A stretch of DNA of 64,000 bases from Corydoras sp. C115 (Eukaryota > Chordata > Actinopteri > Siluriformes > Callichthyidae): NCBI GenBank assembly GCA_019802505.1, contig JAFMOC010000373.1:339656-403655 (forward strand), written 5' to 3'. This document shows positions 1 to 10,783 of the stretch, in pieces; within the stretch, counting starts at the first letter, position 1, and every line of letters begins with the position of its first letter. The notes below the pieces were generated by a model. The model ran no database searches, was not told the DNA's origin, and worked only from the letters and a program-made list of their open reading frames with translations. A program made the position numbers and the translations under genes.

Positions 1-1309
1 TTCAGCAGATCAGACAAACCTTTCAACAAGGAGGAAGTGCCCTTAAGCCCGGGGCCATACTGCACTCCATATCTGACACCTTCAGAAGGTCCGAGACCCC
101 TTCAACTGAGAAGCTTGATTACAGACCTTTAGCACAGGGGGCACCCGGCAGCTTCGTCCTGATATCCATTACACGGTGTCCGACAGAAAGCCATCAAGAG
201 ATTCCTTCCTTAATTGTAATCGCCCCGCCTCCGTCGATGAACTTTCAGGGTCAAAAGTGAGACACGGGCCACTGTTGACAGTCGGACAATGTCCAGATGA
301 CCATTCGGTTGACCCTCCTGATCTGCACCTCAATTAATATGTTCATACACCCAAACCACAATAGACTCGCCTATATTTCAGGTAAGAGGTCTCAACCCAG
401 ACACCCCCCTTGACTAGATGGGATGCCCTTACCTCGCCCCGTCTTGCCGCCATGTACTTATTTAACCTGATGGGTCTTTAAGTGTCAAATTAGAGTCTAT
501 ATTCTCAGACCTGAAGTAATTACCAATGTCAGCAGCAGGAGTGGTAGCAGTAGAGGCACCCAGCGTTTCCTAACCTACTTATTTGCCTTTATAGACTCTG
601 ACAGACTTTAGGGGAGGGCACAGGGGCCTCTGTGTGTAAAGATTTGTCCTTTGCCGAAACGAGCCCCCATTTTTTACAGCTCAGATGCTAACCCCCTGCT
701 CAGGGCAGAGGCCAGACTGTGTCTATCACCAGCTGAAAAAGAATCTATTGGCAGCTGGACAGCTGGAGACTCCGGGATTGTGGGTGTCTACAGCCTTAGG
801 TCTCGCATTGTGGCTTACGTGTAAGATTATAGTCACATGGTAAGACCCAGGTGTTACCTGAGCCATGGAAACACAGAGTTGGTCATTGGAGCCGAGCTGC
901 CTTCTTTTACGGTGTGGGTCAATAACATTTAAAGCATTCAGCAGACCCCCTTATCTAAAGTGGCTCACGTGATAAAAAAGCCGAACGGAGATTTAGTACC
1001 TTGGTTACAGTCTCAACAAAGGCGACTTGTCTAGACTGGGGCTTGAACCCAGGCGCTTCAAGTTACTAGTCCAGAATTCTAACCCGGCACTGACACTTAT
1101 AACCAAGTCTAAGTTTGCTATGTAGGGGGTCATCAACTGCTGTAGGTAGAAATCCCACAATGTTTGACATCATACCCAAAATAACACACAGCAACTAAAA
1201 ATAATGGCTGCTACTCAGCATGTGGCAAAGACATCAGATTACTGACTTCACACATATGGTCCCCATTAAACTCCTCTATGATTAATATTATAATTCAAGT
1301 ATTCTTTGG
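1..1309. other. apparently single-copy DNA, no gene recognised
   Basis: No long open frame, no recognisable protein and no family-level repeat was seen. A stretch near 1035-1100 carries a B-box-like string (GGGGCTTGAACCCAGG) that could be a very old tRNA-derived fragment, but nothing else supports this. Confidence 0.4.
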
Positions 1310-1656
1310 GGCGGCATGGTGGCTTAGTGGTTAGCATGTTCTCCTCTCAGCACTAGGGATTCCTGATTCGAATCCCCATCTGGGTGGAGTTTCCATGTTC
1401 TCCCCGTGTCCACATGGGTTTCCTCCGTGTTCTCTGGTTTCCTCTCATAGTCCAAAAACATGGATCAAGTTGAGTTCTCCAAATTGCCCCATATAGAGGA
1501 GTGTGTTTGTGTGAGTAAGTGTGTGCCCAGTGATAGATTGGCGTCCTGTCCTGGGTGTATCTGCACAGCGCCCAAAACATTCCCCCCTGGATGGGCATGG
1601 GAAACCCCCCCCCACGCGACCCTAATAGAGGATAAAGCGGAAGATAATGGATGGAT
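1310..1656 (+). repeat. V-SINE-like copy, full length
   Basis: All parts are present in order, from the tRNA-like head (GGCGGCATGGTGGCTTAG) through the core and middle to GGATAAAGCGGAAG and ATGGATGG. The homopolymer is a run of C interrupted by A. No convincing target-site duplication was seen. Short open frames here are shadows of the repeat. Confidence 0.9.
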
Positions 1657-1780
1657 ATATGCTTTACCAAATTATATGGTTTATAAGTGCAATGGTAAAA
1701 TATATAGTTTATATAGTTAATATATAGTTTATATAGTTAATATATAGTTTATTCATGCAATATTTATAATATTTATAATT

Positions 1781-1957
1781 CCATCCATCATCTTCCGCTT
1801 TATTCCCGACTAGGGTCACGGGCAATGCACATGCGCACTCTATATGGGGCAATTTGGAGCATTTAATTGACCTTGATCCATGTTTTTGGACTGTGGGAGG
1901 AAACCCACGCAGACACGGGAGAACATGGAAACTCCACCCAGATTGGGATTCGAACTT
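1781..1957 (-). repeat. V-SINE-like copy with internal deletion
   Basis: It begins with the CCATCCATCATCTTCCGC end, then jumps from just inside the 3' part to CTCTATATGGGGCAATTTGG and runs through the core to the B box. The homopolymer, the cleavage-site-like 3' part and the outer head are missing. Confidence 0.85.
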
Positions 1958-2021
1958 AAACATTATTAACTTGAAATGTGATGTTCTAAAAGCTGTTGTC
2001 AGCAACAACAGTCTACTTGTA

Positions 2022-2366
2022 GGGCGGCACGGTGGCTTAGTGGTTAGCATGTTCTCCTCTCAGCGCTAGGGATTACCAGTTCAAATCCCAATCTGGGTGG
2101 AGTTTTCATGTTCTCCCCGTGTCCGTGTGGGTTTCCTCCGGGTTCTCTGCTTTTCTCCCACAGTCCAAAAACATGGATCAAGTCAATTGAGTTCTCCAAA
2201 TTGCCCCATATAGAGTGTGTCTGTATGTGTGAGTGTGTGTTCAGTGATAGATTGGTGCCCTGTCCTGGATGTATCTGCCCAGCGCCCGAAACGTTCTCCC
2301 CTGGATGGACATGGGGAACCCCCCCCCGACCCTAATAGAGGATAAAGCGGAAGGTAATAGATGGAA
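2022..2366 (+). repeat. V-SINE-like copy, full length
   Basis: Head to 3' end are present. The terminal repeat is reduced to a single ATGGA. The B box is mutated (AGTTCAAATCCC). Confidence 0.9.
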
Positions 2367-2507
2367 ATTTATCTATCAATATAGTGAGTAAAACAATCTT
2401 CTAAAAAGTACATTATAATCTATTCATAAAAAAAAGATGTCACACTTTAAGATTTTCTGATTTGCCCAAAGTCCATTTTTTTCGCAGTCACATCATGAAC
2501 GTGTATG

Positions 2508-2682
2508 CACTGCAAAAAAAAAATCTATGTCAAAATATAAGAAATATAACCCGAAATCAAGAACAAATGGATAGGAATGAGGTAAAATGATCCGCCAATA
2601 CAAACTAAATGTATTTTTCAAATAAATATTTTCTTTTGATTCTTACATATTTTTAAGATTTACAGACTGATTTTTTGCAGTG
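2508..2682. mobile_element. MITE-like element with CACTGCAAAAAA termini
   Basis: A 175-bp AT-rich segment starts with CACTGCAAAAAA and ends with TTTTTTGCAGTG, an inverted pair. The ends continue as imperfect inverted repeats for roughly 40 bp. It carries no open frame, so it would be non-autonomous. Elements with these ends are common in teleosts and are usually assigned to hAT-like DNA transposons; that assignment is from memory. A V-SINE abuts its right end directly. Confidence 0.65.
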
Positions 2683-3036
2683 TGGGGGGGGGGGGTGGTG
2701 GTTCCCCACGCCCATCCAGGGGAGAACGTTTCGGGCGCTGGGCAGATACACCCAGGACAGGACACCAATCTATCACTGGACACACACTCACTCACACAGA
2801 CACACTCTATATGGGGCAATTTGGAGAATTCAATTGACTTACATTTACATTACATTTACATTTAGTCATTTAGCAGACACTTTTATCCAAAGCGACTTAC
2901 AAATGAGGACACCACAAATCAGAAGCCATGGAGAAAACCAACTATACTGTAAATTCATCAAACCTGATTGTTATTCGATGCTGCGGCCCCTCCCTCTTTT
3001 TTTTTTTTGCCAACCACTAAGCCACTGTGCCGCCCT
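2683..3036 (-). repeat. V-SINE-like copy interrupted by foreign sequence
   Basis: The 3' part and middle (2683-2840) and the outermost head (AACCACTAAGCCACTGTG, 3009-3036) are both present. The core and B box between them are replaced by about 170 bp that includes a SINE-B tail fragment. An oligo-T run at about 2997-3008 precedes the head. Confidence 0.75.
2841..2905 (-). repeat. SINE-B tail fragment
   Basis: Contains CATTTAGTCATTTAGCAGAC and TTTTATCCAAAGCGACTTAC, the reverse complement of the SINE-B 3' tail seen at 41 kb and 62.8 kb. It lies inside the V-SINE body. Confidence 0.7.
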
Positions 3037-3890
3037 TATTCATTAAATGTTGAAGAAAATAATACAATAAGTGAGTTTCACAATTAGATAGAGCATCCCA
3101 AAGAAATGCCGGCGTCACGATTCCAGCTTATTCTCTGGTGTACATAAAGTTAGTCTGTGTCGTTCTGTCAATTCAAATCTGTAACCCTGCACCGGAGGGC
3201 ATCCTGTCATTCACCCTGTTGTTCAGCATCAGGGAACATGTCATGGGAGATAGCAGGGTAGGAAGAAAAATTCGAAAAACATCTGACTATTTGTGTTAAG
3301 CTCTCAGATGTCACATGCATGTTCCGTTACAAAGCTGCAGGTTTGTCTATGATGACAAAATAGTTACATTATCTAACGTGTACTCACTCATCCTTTGGCT
3401 TAGGAGTTCGTTTGGGACTTGTGATACGTATGACGCTTATATTTAACATATAGGTCTTTGTACACCTGCTGTATTGTTGGGTTTAAGCCTTGTGCTTCAA
3501 TGTACGACCCACTGGTAAGACATTCAGTCTATAAAACACCATAGAACGCCACAGGAGAACATACCAGTGGCCATCAAACTGTAGAACTCCTCTCTCAATG
3601 TGTAATAATATAACTTGGGTGCAGTAACAATATTATTGTAATATTGTATATTGTATATACAATATTGTATAATATATCTTATTCGGTGTATATGTATAAA
3701 TATACATACATATATGTACTGTATATACGTACACACACACACACACACACACACTTATATATATATATAAGTAGTACTACAATTATATATAACTTTTTGG
3801 TGTTTTTAAACCACTCATACTTTTTAAAACATTTTTTTTTAATCTGACTATAATTACATTGTAAAATACTTGCTTATTATTATTCATTTA
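3037..3890. other. single-copy DNA with short microsatellite
   Basis: No gene is seen. A (CA)n run lies at about 3731-3754, and an AT-rich stretch rich in self-complementary AATATTGTATA words lies at 3625-3680. Confidence 0.5.
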
Positions 3891-4244
3891 TTCATTATCT
3901 TCCGCTTTATCCTCTATTAGGGTGGCGGTGGGGTTCCCCATGTCCATCCAGGGGAGAACGTCTCGGGCGCTGGGCAGATACACCCAGGACAGGGCACCAA
4001 TCTATCGCTAGGCACACACTCACTCACACAGACACACTCTATATGGGAATATATAATTCTCAATTTGGAGAATTCAATTGCCCTTGATCCATGTTTTTAG
4101 ACTGTACCGGAGAAACCGGAGAACCCAGAGGAAATCCACACGGACACGGGGAGAACATGGAAACTCCACCCAGATTGGGATTCGAACCAGGAATCCCTAG
4201 TGCTGAGAGGAGAACATGCCAATCACTAAGCCACCGTGCCATCC
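3891..4244 (-). repeat. V-SINE-like copy, near full length
   Basis: All parts are present. A small insertion of about 15 bp sits in the middle region near 4049-4066 (AATATATAATTCTC). Confidence 0.9.
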
Positions 4245-4277
4245 AGCAGATAAATTTACTTTTGTAAATTACTTACT

Positions 4278-4602
4278 AAATCTTCCGCTTAATCGTCTGC
4301 TAGGGTCGTGAGGGCGGAGGGGGGTTCCCCATGCCCATCCAGGGAAGAACAATTCGGTCACTGGGCAGATACACCCAGGACAGGGTGCCAATCTATCGCT
4401 GGGCACACACTCACTTACACAGACACACTCTATATGGGGCAATTTGGAGCATTCAATTTACTTTGCTTTTGGACCGTGGGTGGAAACCAGAAAACCCGGA
4501 GGAAGCCCACATGGACATGGGGAGAATATGGAAACTCCACCCAGATTTCAGATCCTCAGAGCTGATAGGCGAACGTGCAAACCACTAAGCCACCGTGCCA
4601 CC
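4278..4602 (-). repeat. V-SINE-like copy, near full length
   Basis: All parts are present, with a short deletion between core and middle and a mutated, partly deleted B-box region (AGATTTCAGATCCTCAGAG). Confidence 0.88.
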
Positions 4603-4635
4603 TACTTACTAAATTTATATATATATATTATTAAT

Positions 4636-4760
4636 TTATTCATTATCTCCCGCTTCATCCTCTATTAGGGTCGCGGTGGGGTTCCCCATGCCCATCCAGG
4701 GGAGAACATCTCGGGCGCTGGGCAGATACACCCAGGACAGGGCGCCAATCCATCGCTGGG
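4636..4760 (-). repeat. V-SINE-like 3' part only
   Basis: Runs from the ATTATCTCCCGCTTCATCC end to CAATCCATCGCTGGG, then stops abruptly at a (TA)-rich stretch. Middle, core and head are absent. Confidence 0.88.
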
Positions 4761-4789
4761 TTATATATATTATTATGTAAATATATTTT

Positions 4790-4840
4790 TTCTTGATTTT
4801 GGTTCATTTTCCTTATTTCTGACGTAGATTTTTTTTACAG
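4790..4840. mobile_element. remnant of the CACTGCAAAAA-type MITE
   Basis: TTGATTTTGGTTCATTTTCC followed by GACGTAGATTTTTTTTACAG resembles one end of the MITE family at 2.5 kb. The final TTGCAGTG has decayed. Confidence 0.4.
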
Positions 4841-4940
4841 AGACACCCCTCAACACCTGAACTCTTTATAATATCCAGCCACCATGTGTCAGCTGTAGCA
4901 CTTCTGTGAACCGGTCAATAGAACCATCCGATGTTCATCT

Positions 4941-5170
4941 ATTACAGTTTTGTTTGGAGAAGTCAGGGTACAGGACATGATCAGACTACAGCAAGTAGTA
5001 ATAACGGTGCAAATAATCAGTAGTGCCTTCCTGCCCACCCTCCGTGACTTGTACATTCAAGAACAGGAACCCAGGCAGAGAAAAATCATTAGATTCTCCA
5101 CACTCTGGACACAAGCTCTTTTAACTACTTCCCTCTGGCTGGTGTTACAGAACCTTGTATAGAAAAACTT
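4941..5170 (+). pseudogene. possible LINE ORF2 C-terminal remnant
   Basis: A 70-residue open stretch (4950-5162) contains QQVVITVQIISS and LPTLRDLYIQEQ. This resembles the C-terminal, post-reverse-transcriptase region of teleost L2/CR1-type LINEs, where a 'LPSLRDLY' motif precedes a serine-rich 'LPSGRRYR' block. The second block cannot be read intact and no catalytic domain is present. The call rests on one motif remembered from such elements; an old unrelated exon cannot be excluded. Confidence 0.35.
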
Positions 5171-5324
5171 CCAGACGTAAGTGCACTTTATTTCATTGTG
5201 CCGTCACCAATAGAAACAGCTGAGCTGGCATTATCTGTGCTTCTAGGTGTATCTGTGTCTGTATGTTTATAATATATTTTTTATTACTCCTTAAAAGTAA
5301 TATTATTTTCCACATCGTATGTAT

Positions 5325-5471
5325 ATTAAAGCAATAAGGCACTCGAGGGTGTATATTATTGTAAATAAATCATGAAAAGTGGTGTGTTGTTAGGCTCAAC
5401 ATGTAGTAGAGTACAGTTACACCACTTTCCCATGATTTTTTCACAATAATACATACCTTATAGCTTTAATA
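5325..5471. repeat. short palindromic element (inverted repeat)
   Basis: The left arm starts TTAAAGCAATAAGGCAC and includes AAGTGGTGTG. The right arm is the reverse complement of a closely matching sequence (ACACCACTTTCCCATG to CTTATAGCTTTAAT). Arms are about 55 bp and imperfect, around a loop of about 35 bp. It may be a foldback MITE. Confidence 0.6.
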
Positions 5472-5569
5472 AAATGTTTACAAACACACTATAATGATAA
5501 AACAAGGTTTGATTCAGAAATGCGTTTAGTTTAACCAAAATTGTTAATAAATTGGTCTTCTGCGACGTA

Positions 5570-6165
5570 ATCTACGTAGTCCGGTTTATGTGAACACTGA
5601 TTGCTGAGTAATGGGTTTCTGGTCTCACTAACCATCAAAAAAATGCCATCTAGTGGCCAAATTACAGAATACAGTTTAAAAACAAACATTCTGAAAATAT
5701 TGTTTTGTATATTATTGATACGAATATAAAGTGGTCAGAGGTGTGCGTTATTGTCAATAATGTCATTGCTGTACGAACGGCTCAGCCAATCAGATGCAGA
5801 TCAGCTAATCCTCAACGCAAGTCCGGTTATGTGAACACTGATTGCTGAGTAACGGGTTTCTGGTTTCGCTAACCATCGAAATATGCCATCTAGTGGCCAA
5901 ATTACAGAACACAGCTTATATAAAAATAAACATTGGGAAAATAACGTATTGTAGATCACGCAATTATACGAATATGAAGCGTGCATTATTGTCAATAATG
6001 TCATGGCTGGTCGAACGGCTCAGCCAATCAGATGCCGATCAGCCAAACTTCGACGCAATGTAGTCTGGTTTATTTGAACACTGATTGCTGAGTAATGGGT
6101 TTCCGGTTTTGCTTACCATCAAAAATGCCATCTAGTGGCCAAATTACAGAACACAGTTTATAAAA
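5570..6165. repeat. tandem repeat, about 241-bp unit, 2.5 copies
   Basis: GTGAACACTGATTGCTGAGT recurs at 5590 and 5831, and its TGAACACTG part at 6075. Each unit also carries ATGCCATCTAGTGGCCAAAT and ends near CGGCTCAGCCAATCAGATGC. Copies differ by a few percent to about 15 percent by eye, including indels. Confidence 0.85.
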
Positions 6166-6334
6166 AAAACAGAGACAGCGTACAGTACACCAATCACAAC
6201 ATACAGGCATGTGATCCCCTCATACCATCATCCACCACCCTAAAACTACAGAATCTAATTGTAGAACTACAAAGTCCACCTCTATAAGTGGAAAAACAAT
6301 AAGCTGTACTTTCAATGGACTTATATACTTTTGT

Positions 6335-6540
6335 ATATGTGTTCTACACTGTTGATGCTGCCTGGCCGATGAGTCCCCCACTGAGTCTTGGTCCTCACAA
6401 GGTTTCTTCCTTAAGATAACAACATAACAGGGAGTTTTGTCTTGCCACTGTTGCTACGGCTTGCTCTTTGGAGGTTTAAAGGCTTATAACACAGTGACAA
6501 TGTATTGTTGTAAATAGTGCTATAGAAATAAATGACATGA
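6335..6540 (-). repeat. teleost interspersed repeat, same family as 50.2 kb
   Basis: The reverse complement reads TTATTTCTATAGCACTATTT, AAAGAGCAAGCCGTAGC and GAGGACCAAGACTCAGTGGG, matching the copy at 50174-50545 block by block. The family resembles a common teleost repeat beginning 'TATAGCGCTTTTTACA'. No coding potential was found. Confidence 0.7.
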
Positions 6541-7205
6541 ACCTAACCTAATAAAATGGCCGGTGGGTGTATGAAGGTAAACAGTACGTCTTTTTAAAAG
6601 CTCTTCGTTCTCTGGACTGCAGCACGTATTAAGATTTCTTCCTCTTGACGAGTGAATATGAAGAATTGACGTGGGTGTTAATTTCATTTCACTCATCATG
6701 TTCATTTTCCAAAGTATCGCCAGCGCTAATTTTTTTCCCGTATGATGTACTTCCTTTCAAACACCAACTGGACAAGCAGCAACAGCTGGTGGTTTTACGT
6801 GCTTCTGGCTGCCAGCCATAATAAATCCACATTTACTATGTAGCTACTCGAATGGCCTTTTCTCCACTTATTTACATAAGACATTTCGGCTAATAGGTTG
6901 CCAGTTAGAAGGCCTACAACAAGTTCATTAATGAAAAAAAACATTGTAAAAGCACACTTCCTACATTGTAATAAACCCTGGAGCATTTGTTTGCACAACG
7001 GTAGGCTCCAGCAAGTTAGATGGGGGGGGGGGGGGGGACCTATGCAGACACAGGGAAAACATACAAAGTCTAGAGCCGACTCAAAGAAAGCAGAATTCCG
7101 TACAGAGGAACCTCTGTTTCTGAAGCCAATCGGAAAACTGAGGCACATATTTCCGATTAAATAAATGGAAATCCAATTAATTTGTTCTAGAGACTTCAAA
7201 ATACG
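6541..7205. other. single-copy DNA with a G16 tract
   Basis: No gene is seen. A pure run of 16 G lies at 7022-7037, followed by text faintly like a decayed V-SINE (CAGACACAGGGAAAACAT). Open frames are short and unrecognisable. Confidence 0.4.
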
Positions 7206-7490
7206 GGCGGGACCTTGGCTTACTGGTTAGCATGTTCTGCTCTCAGCGTAGGTTTGGGTTCCTGGTTTGAATTCCAATCTGGGTGGAGTTTCCTGGTTCT
7301 CCCCGTATATATACACACACACACAGTATTTAATTGGGGGATTCAGGGTGGCATTTCTATGTTCTCCCCGTGTCCGCGTGGGTTTCCTCCGGGTTCTCTG
7401 GTTTCCTTCCACAGTCGAAAAAACATGGATCAAGGTAAATTGCCCCAATATAGTCTGTGTGACTGAGTGCGTGTCCAGTAAACCATGATC
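7206..7490 (+). repeat. V-SINE-like copy, rearranged
   Basis: Head and start of core (7206-7306) are followed by a short TATATACACACACACA stretch and about 35 bp of other sequence. The core then restarts at TGTTCTCCCCGTGTCCGC. The copy stops within the middle region near 7480. Confidence 0.8.
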
Positions 7491-7496
7491 CATGGC

Positions 7497-7820
7497 GGCA
7501 CGGTGGCTTAGTGGTTAGCATGTTCGTCTGGTTTATATCTAAATCTGGGTGGAGGTTCCATGTTCTCCCTGTGTCCATGTGGATGTCCTCCGGTTTCTCT
7601 GGTTTCCTCCCACAGTCCAAAAACATGGATCAAGTTAATTGAGTTCTCCAAATTGCCCCATATAGAGTGTGTCTGTTTGAGTGAGGGTGTGCCCAGCGAT
7701 AGATTGGTGTCCTGTCCTGGGTGTATCTGCCCAGCGCCCGAAACGTTCTCCCCTGGATGGGCATGGGGAACCCCACAGACCCTAATAGAGGATTAAGGGG
7801 AAGAAAATGGATGGGTGGAT
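7497..7820 (+). repeat. V-SINE-like copy, head shortened
   Basis: The A-box half of the head is intact, but the B-box region is replaced or deleted (TTCGTCTGGTTTATATC). Core to ATGGATGGGTGGATG end is present, and the C homopolymer is only CCCC. Confidence 0.88.
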
Positions 7821-8523
7821 GAACTTGATGGAGTTAAATATAGGGTAGATATATCCACCACCTAGAATAATGATGCTTTATACCCCATCTATATATACAT
7901 ATATATTTATATATATATATATTTGTGTCTAGTCGCTTACTTGTCTCTTGGTTGTGTTCATATTTATGCAGTGCATCCTTTCATATGGATTGCGTATGCA
8001 GATAAAGTTTCCCACTGTGTCAGACACAAGACACCCTCATAACTCCGTATCCATCAGTGCTAACTTACTTTAAGCATTAGAAAATGCGCTAGAGGGTCAG
8101 CGCCACTCGATATGGCTTGATCTCCGCATTGTTCTTTCTGCTGAAGAAACAGAAATGCCTGTGTAATCGAGTCATGCTCCTCCACCTTTTATTAAAAGTG
8201 GCTGGAGGGAAGGTTCAGACAGATGGGACTTCTTAATTGCCTTCTTCTGTCATTTTTTTAGTCATACTATAAGAAAATAAAACCAAGAGCTTTTGGAAAG
8301 TTCATGGATTTGTGCTGATTCAGAAATAACCATCTGAAATGAAATGTAGAGAGATCGTGAAGATGTTCTGAGAGAATGGTTGGATTGGAAAAGCTATAGA
8401 ATTCAATATAGAATTAAAGCTATATGTTGCCTTTCTCCCTGGGGTGCTGGGATAGGCTCAAACACCTCGGTGAGCCTATATTAAGGGTTTATAAATGTGC
8501 TAAATAATAGAATTAATACAATT
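7821..8523. other. single-copy DNA, no gene recognised
   Basis: Contains a short TA-rich run (about 7893-7922) and otherwise mixed sequence with frequent stops on both strands. Confidence 0.45.
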
Positions 8524-8536
8524 TGTTAAAAACGGG

Positions 8537-8832
8537 GGGGGGGGGGGGGGCACGGTGGCTCAGTGGTTAGCATGTTCTCCTCTCAGCACTAAGGATTCCC
8601 GGTTCGAATCCCCATCTGGGTGGAGTTTCCATGTTCTCCCCGTGTCCGTGTGGGTTTCCTCCAGGTTCTCCGGTTTCCTCCCACAGTCCAAAAACATGGA
8701 TCAAGTCAATTGAATTCTCCAAATTGCCCCATATAGTGTGTTTTTGTGAGGGAGTGTGCCCAGTGATAGTTTGGCGTCCTGTCCTGGGTGTTCTTCCCTG
8801 GATGGGCATGGGGAAGATAATGGATGGATGGA
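8537..8832 (+). repeat. V-SINE-like copy with target-site duplication
   Basis: A run of 17 G (8534-8550) leads into CACGGTGGCTCAG. Head, core and middle are present, but the 3' part is collapsed: GGGGAAGATAATGG follows directly on GGATGGGCAT. TGTTAAAAACGGG occurs at 8524-8536 and 8833-8845, a 13-bp target-site duplication, so both ends of the insertion are defined and its internal deletions came with it or arose later. Confidence 0.9.
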
Positions 8833-8885
8833 TGTTAAAAACGGGTTCCGTTTCTAAGTTGTGAGTAACTTAGATGTTATCGTGG

Positions 8886-9124
8886 GGAGGGGGGGGGGGT
8901 GTCCCATGCCCATCCAGGGGAGAATGTTTCAGGCACTGGGCAGATACACCCAGAACAGGACGCCAATCTATCACTGGGCACGCTCACTTACTCACACACA
9001 CTCTATATTGGGCAACTTAGAGCATTCAATTGACCTTGAATCCGTGCTTTTGCACTGTGGAAACCCACATAGACATGGGGCGAACACGGAAACTCCATCC
9101 AGATTGGGATTCGAACCTGGAATC
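8886..9124 (-). repeat. V-SINE-like copy lacking its outer head
   Basis: Runs from the G-run and CCCATGCCCATCCAGGGG to the B box (GATTCGAACCTGGAATC), where it joins the next fragment. Confidence 0.85.
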
Positions 9125-9132
9125 AATCAATC

Positions 9133-9337
9133 ACGGACACACACTCACTCACACAAACACACTCTACTGTATATGGGGCAATTTAGAACATTAAATTTAT
9201 CATGAAACCATGTTTTTGGACTTTGGAAGCCCACGAAAACACAGGGAAAACATGGAAACTCCACCCAGATTGGGATCCGAACCTGGATCCCCAGCGCTGA
9301 GAGGCGAACCTGGCAACCACTAAGCCACTGTGCCGCT
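9133..9337 (-). repeat. V-SINE-like copy lacking its 3' part
   Basis: Starts within the middle (ACACACTCACTCACACAAAC), passes through a shortened core and ends with the complete head CAACCACTAAGCCACTGTGC. With the preceding piece it may be one element broken by a duplication, or two insertions. Confidence 0.83.
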
Positions 9338-9426
9338 CGTATGTGGTTGATTGTGAAACCAAATTCATGGGAAATCTTATCCACAGGGTCAGGGTTGGTG
9401 ACCACAGATGTAGTCACACACTTATA

Positions 9427-9650
9427 GACTTGTGGTTAAGGAACCAGCCATGTGGTCTGAAGGTTCCCGGTTTGATTCTTGGTCCCACCAAGAACTATGG
9501 CGGAAGTGCCCTTGGGCAAGTCATCTGACTCCAATTGCTCCCCGGGCACCATGTGCAGGGCTGCCCACCACTCTGCACTTTAATCAGTGTGTGTATATGT
9601 ATGTGTTCCACTGCACTGATGGCTTAAATGTGGAGAACTCATTCCTCCTA
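9427..9650 (+). repeat. tRNA-headed SINE of a third family
   Basis: A tRNA-like head (GTGGTTAAGGAACCAGCC; B box GGTTTGATTC) is followed by CCCTTGGGCAAGTCATCTG and CAATTGCTCCCCGGGC and by a GATGGCTTAAATGTGGAG end. This order matches a common teleost tRNA-derived repeat. Only one copy was seen. Confidence 0.65.
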
Positions 9651-9713
9651 CGCAAAATATATCCCTTTATCACTTTATGTACTGCCACATCATGGCTATT
9701 CAGACGTAGGGTA

Positions 9714-10023
9714 CCTTTATCCTCTATTAGGGTCGCGGGGAGGTTCCCCATGCCCATCCAGGGGAGAACGTTTCGGGCGCTGGGCAGATGGACAGGGCTC
9801 ACAGACACTCACTCACACAGACACACTATACTGTATATGGGGCAATTTAGAGCATTCAGTTGACTTGATCCATGTTTTTGGACTGTGGGAGGAAACCGGA
9901 GAACCCGGAGGAAACCCACGGGGACACAGGGAAAAAATGGAAACTCCACACAGATTGGGATTCGAACCTGAATCTCTAGCGCTGAGAGGAGAACATGCTA
10001 ACCACTAAGCCACCATGCCGCCC
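9714..10023 (-). repeat. V-SINE-like copy, near full length
   Basis: The terminal ATGGATGG is missing, so the copy starts at CTTTATCCTCTATTAGGG. A short deletion lies between 3' part and middle (GGCAGATGGACAGGGCTC). The head is complete to GCCGCCC. Confidence 0.88.
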
Positions 10024-10137
10024 AGTTAATTAATTAATTATCGATTAATTATTTTTTTATAGCAACGTAGCAGCGGTACTTGTACACTGTACTGTGCTAA
10101 AGGGTTGCCATCTATTTTAATAATTGATTTTAATGGA

Positions 10138-10479
10138 GGGCGGCACGGTGGCTTAGTGGTTAGCATGTTCTCCTCTCAGCACTAGGGATTCCCGGTTCGA
10201 ATCCCCATCTGGGTGGAGTTTCCATGTTCTCCCCGTGTCTGCGTGGGTTTCCTCTGGGTTCTCCGGTTTCCTCCCACAGTCCAAAAACATGGATCAAGGT
10301 CAATTGAGTTCTCCAAATTGCCCCATATAGAGTGTGTATGTGTGAGTGAGTGTGTGCCCAGAGATAGATTGGCACCCTGTCCTGGTTGTATCTGCCCAGC
10401 GCCCGAAACGTTCTCCCTTGCGCCACCCCCACCATCGCGACCCTAGTAGAGGATAAAGCGGAAGATAATGAATGGATGG
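10138..10479 (+). repeat. V-SINE-like copy, full length, with flanking repeat
   Basis: Complete from GGGCGGCACGG to GAATGGATGG. ATTTTAATGGA occurs just before it (10127-10137) and just after it (10480-10490), an 11-bp target-site duplication. The next copy starts at the second repeat. Confidence 0.92.
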
Positions 10480-10490
10480 ATTTTAATGGA

Positions 10491-10783
10491 GGGCGGCACA
10501 GTGGCTTGGTGGTTAGCACGTTTGCCTCTCAGTGCTAGGGATTCCCGGTTCGAATCCCAATCTGGGTGGAGTTTCATGCAAAAATTGGATCAAGGGCAAT
10601 TGAGTTCTTCAAATTGCCCCATATAGAGTGTGTCTGTGTGAGTGAGTGTGTGTCCAGTGATAGATTGACGTCCTGTCCTGGGTGTATCTGCCCAGCGCCC
10701 GAAACGTTCTCCCCTGGATGGGCATGGGAACCCCCCCATGACCCTAGTAGAGAATTAAGTGGAAGATAATGGATGGCTGGACG
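10491..10783 (+). repeat. V-SINE-like copy, core deleted
   Basis: The head joins the end of the core through TTTCATGCAAAAATTGGATC, so the conserved core is missing. Middle and 3' part are present. It sits directly behind the previous copy. Confidence 0.9.

Noticed and set aside
1310..1380. tRNA gene candidates at V-SINE and SINE-B heads
   Set aside because: A and B boxes are present, but the cloverleaf stems do not close and the heads always continue into SINE bodies.
4941..5170. Host exon interpretation of the QQVVITVQIISS stretch
   Set aside because: Better explained as an old LINE remnant; no splice context and rapid loss of frame.
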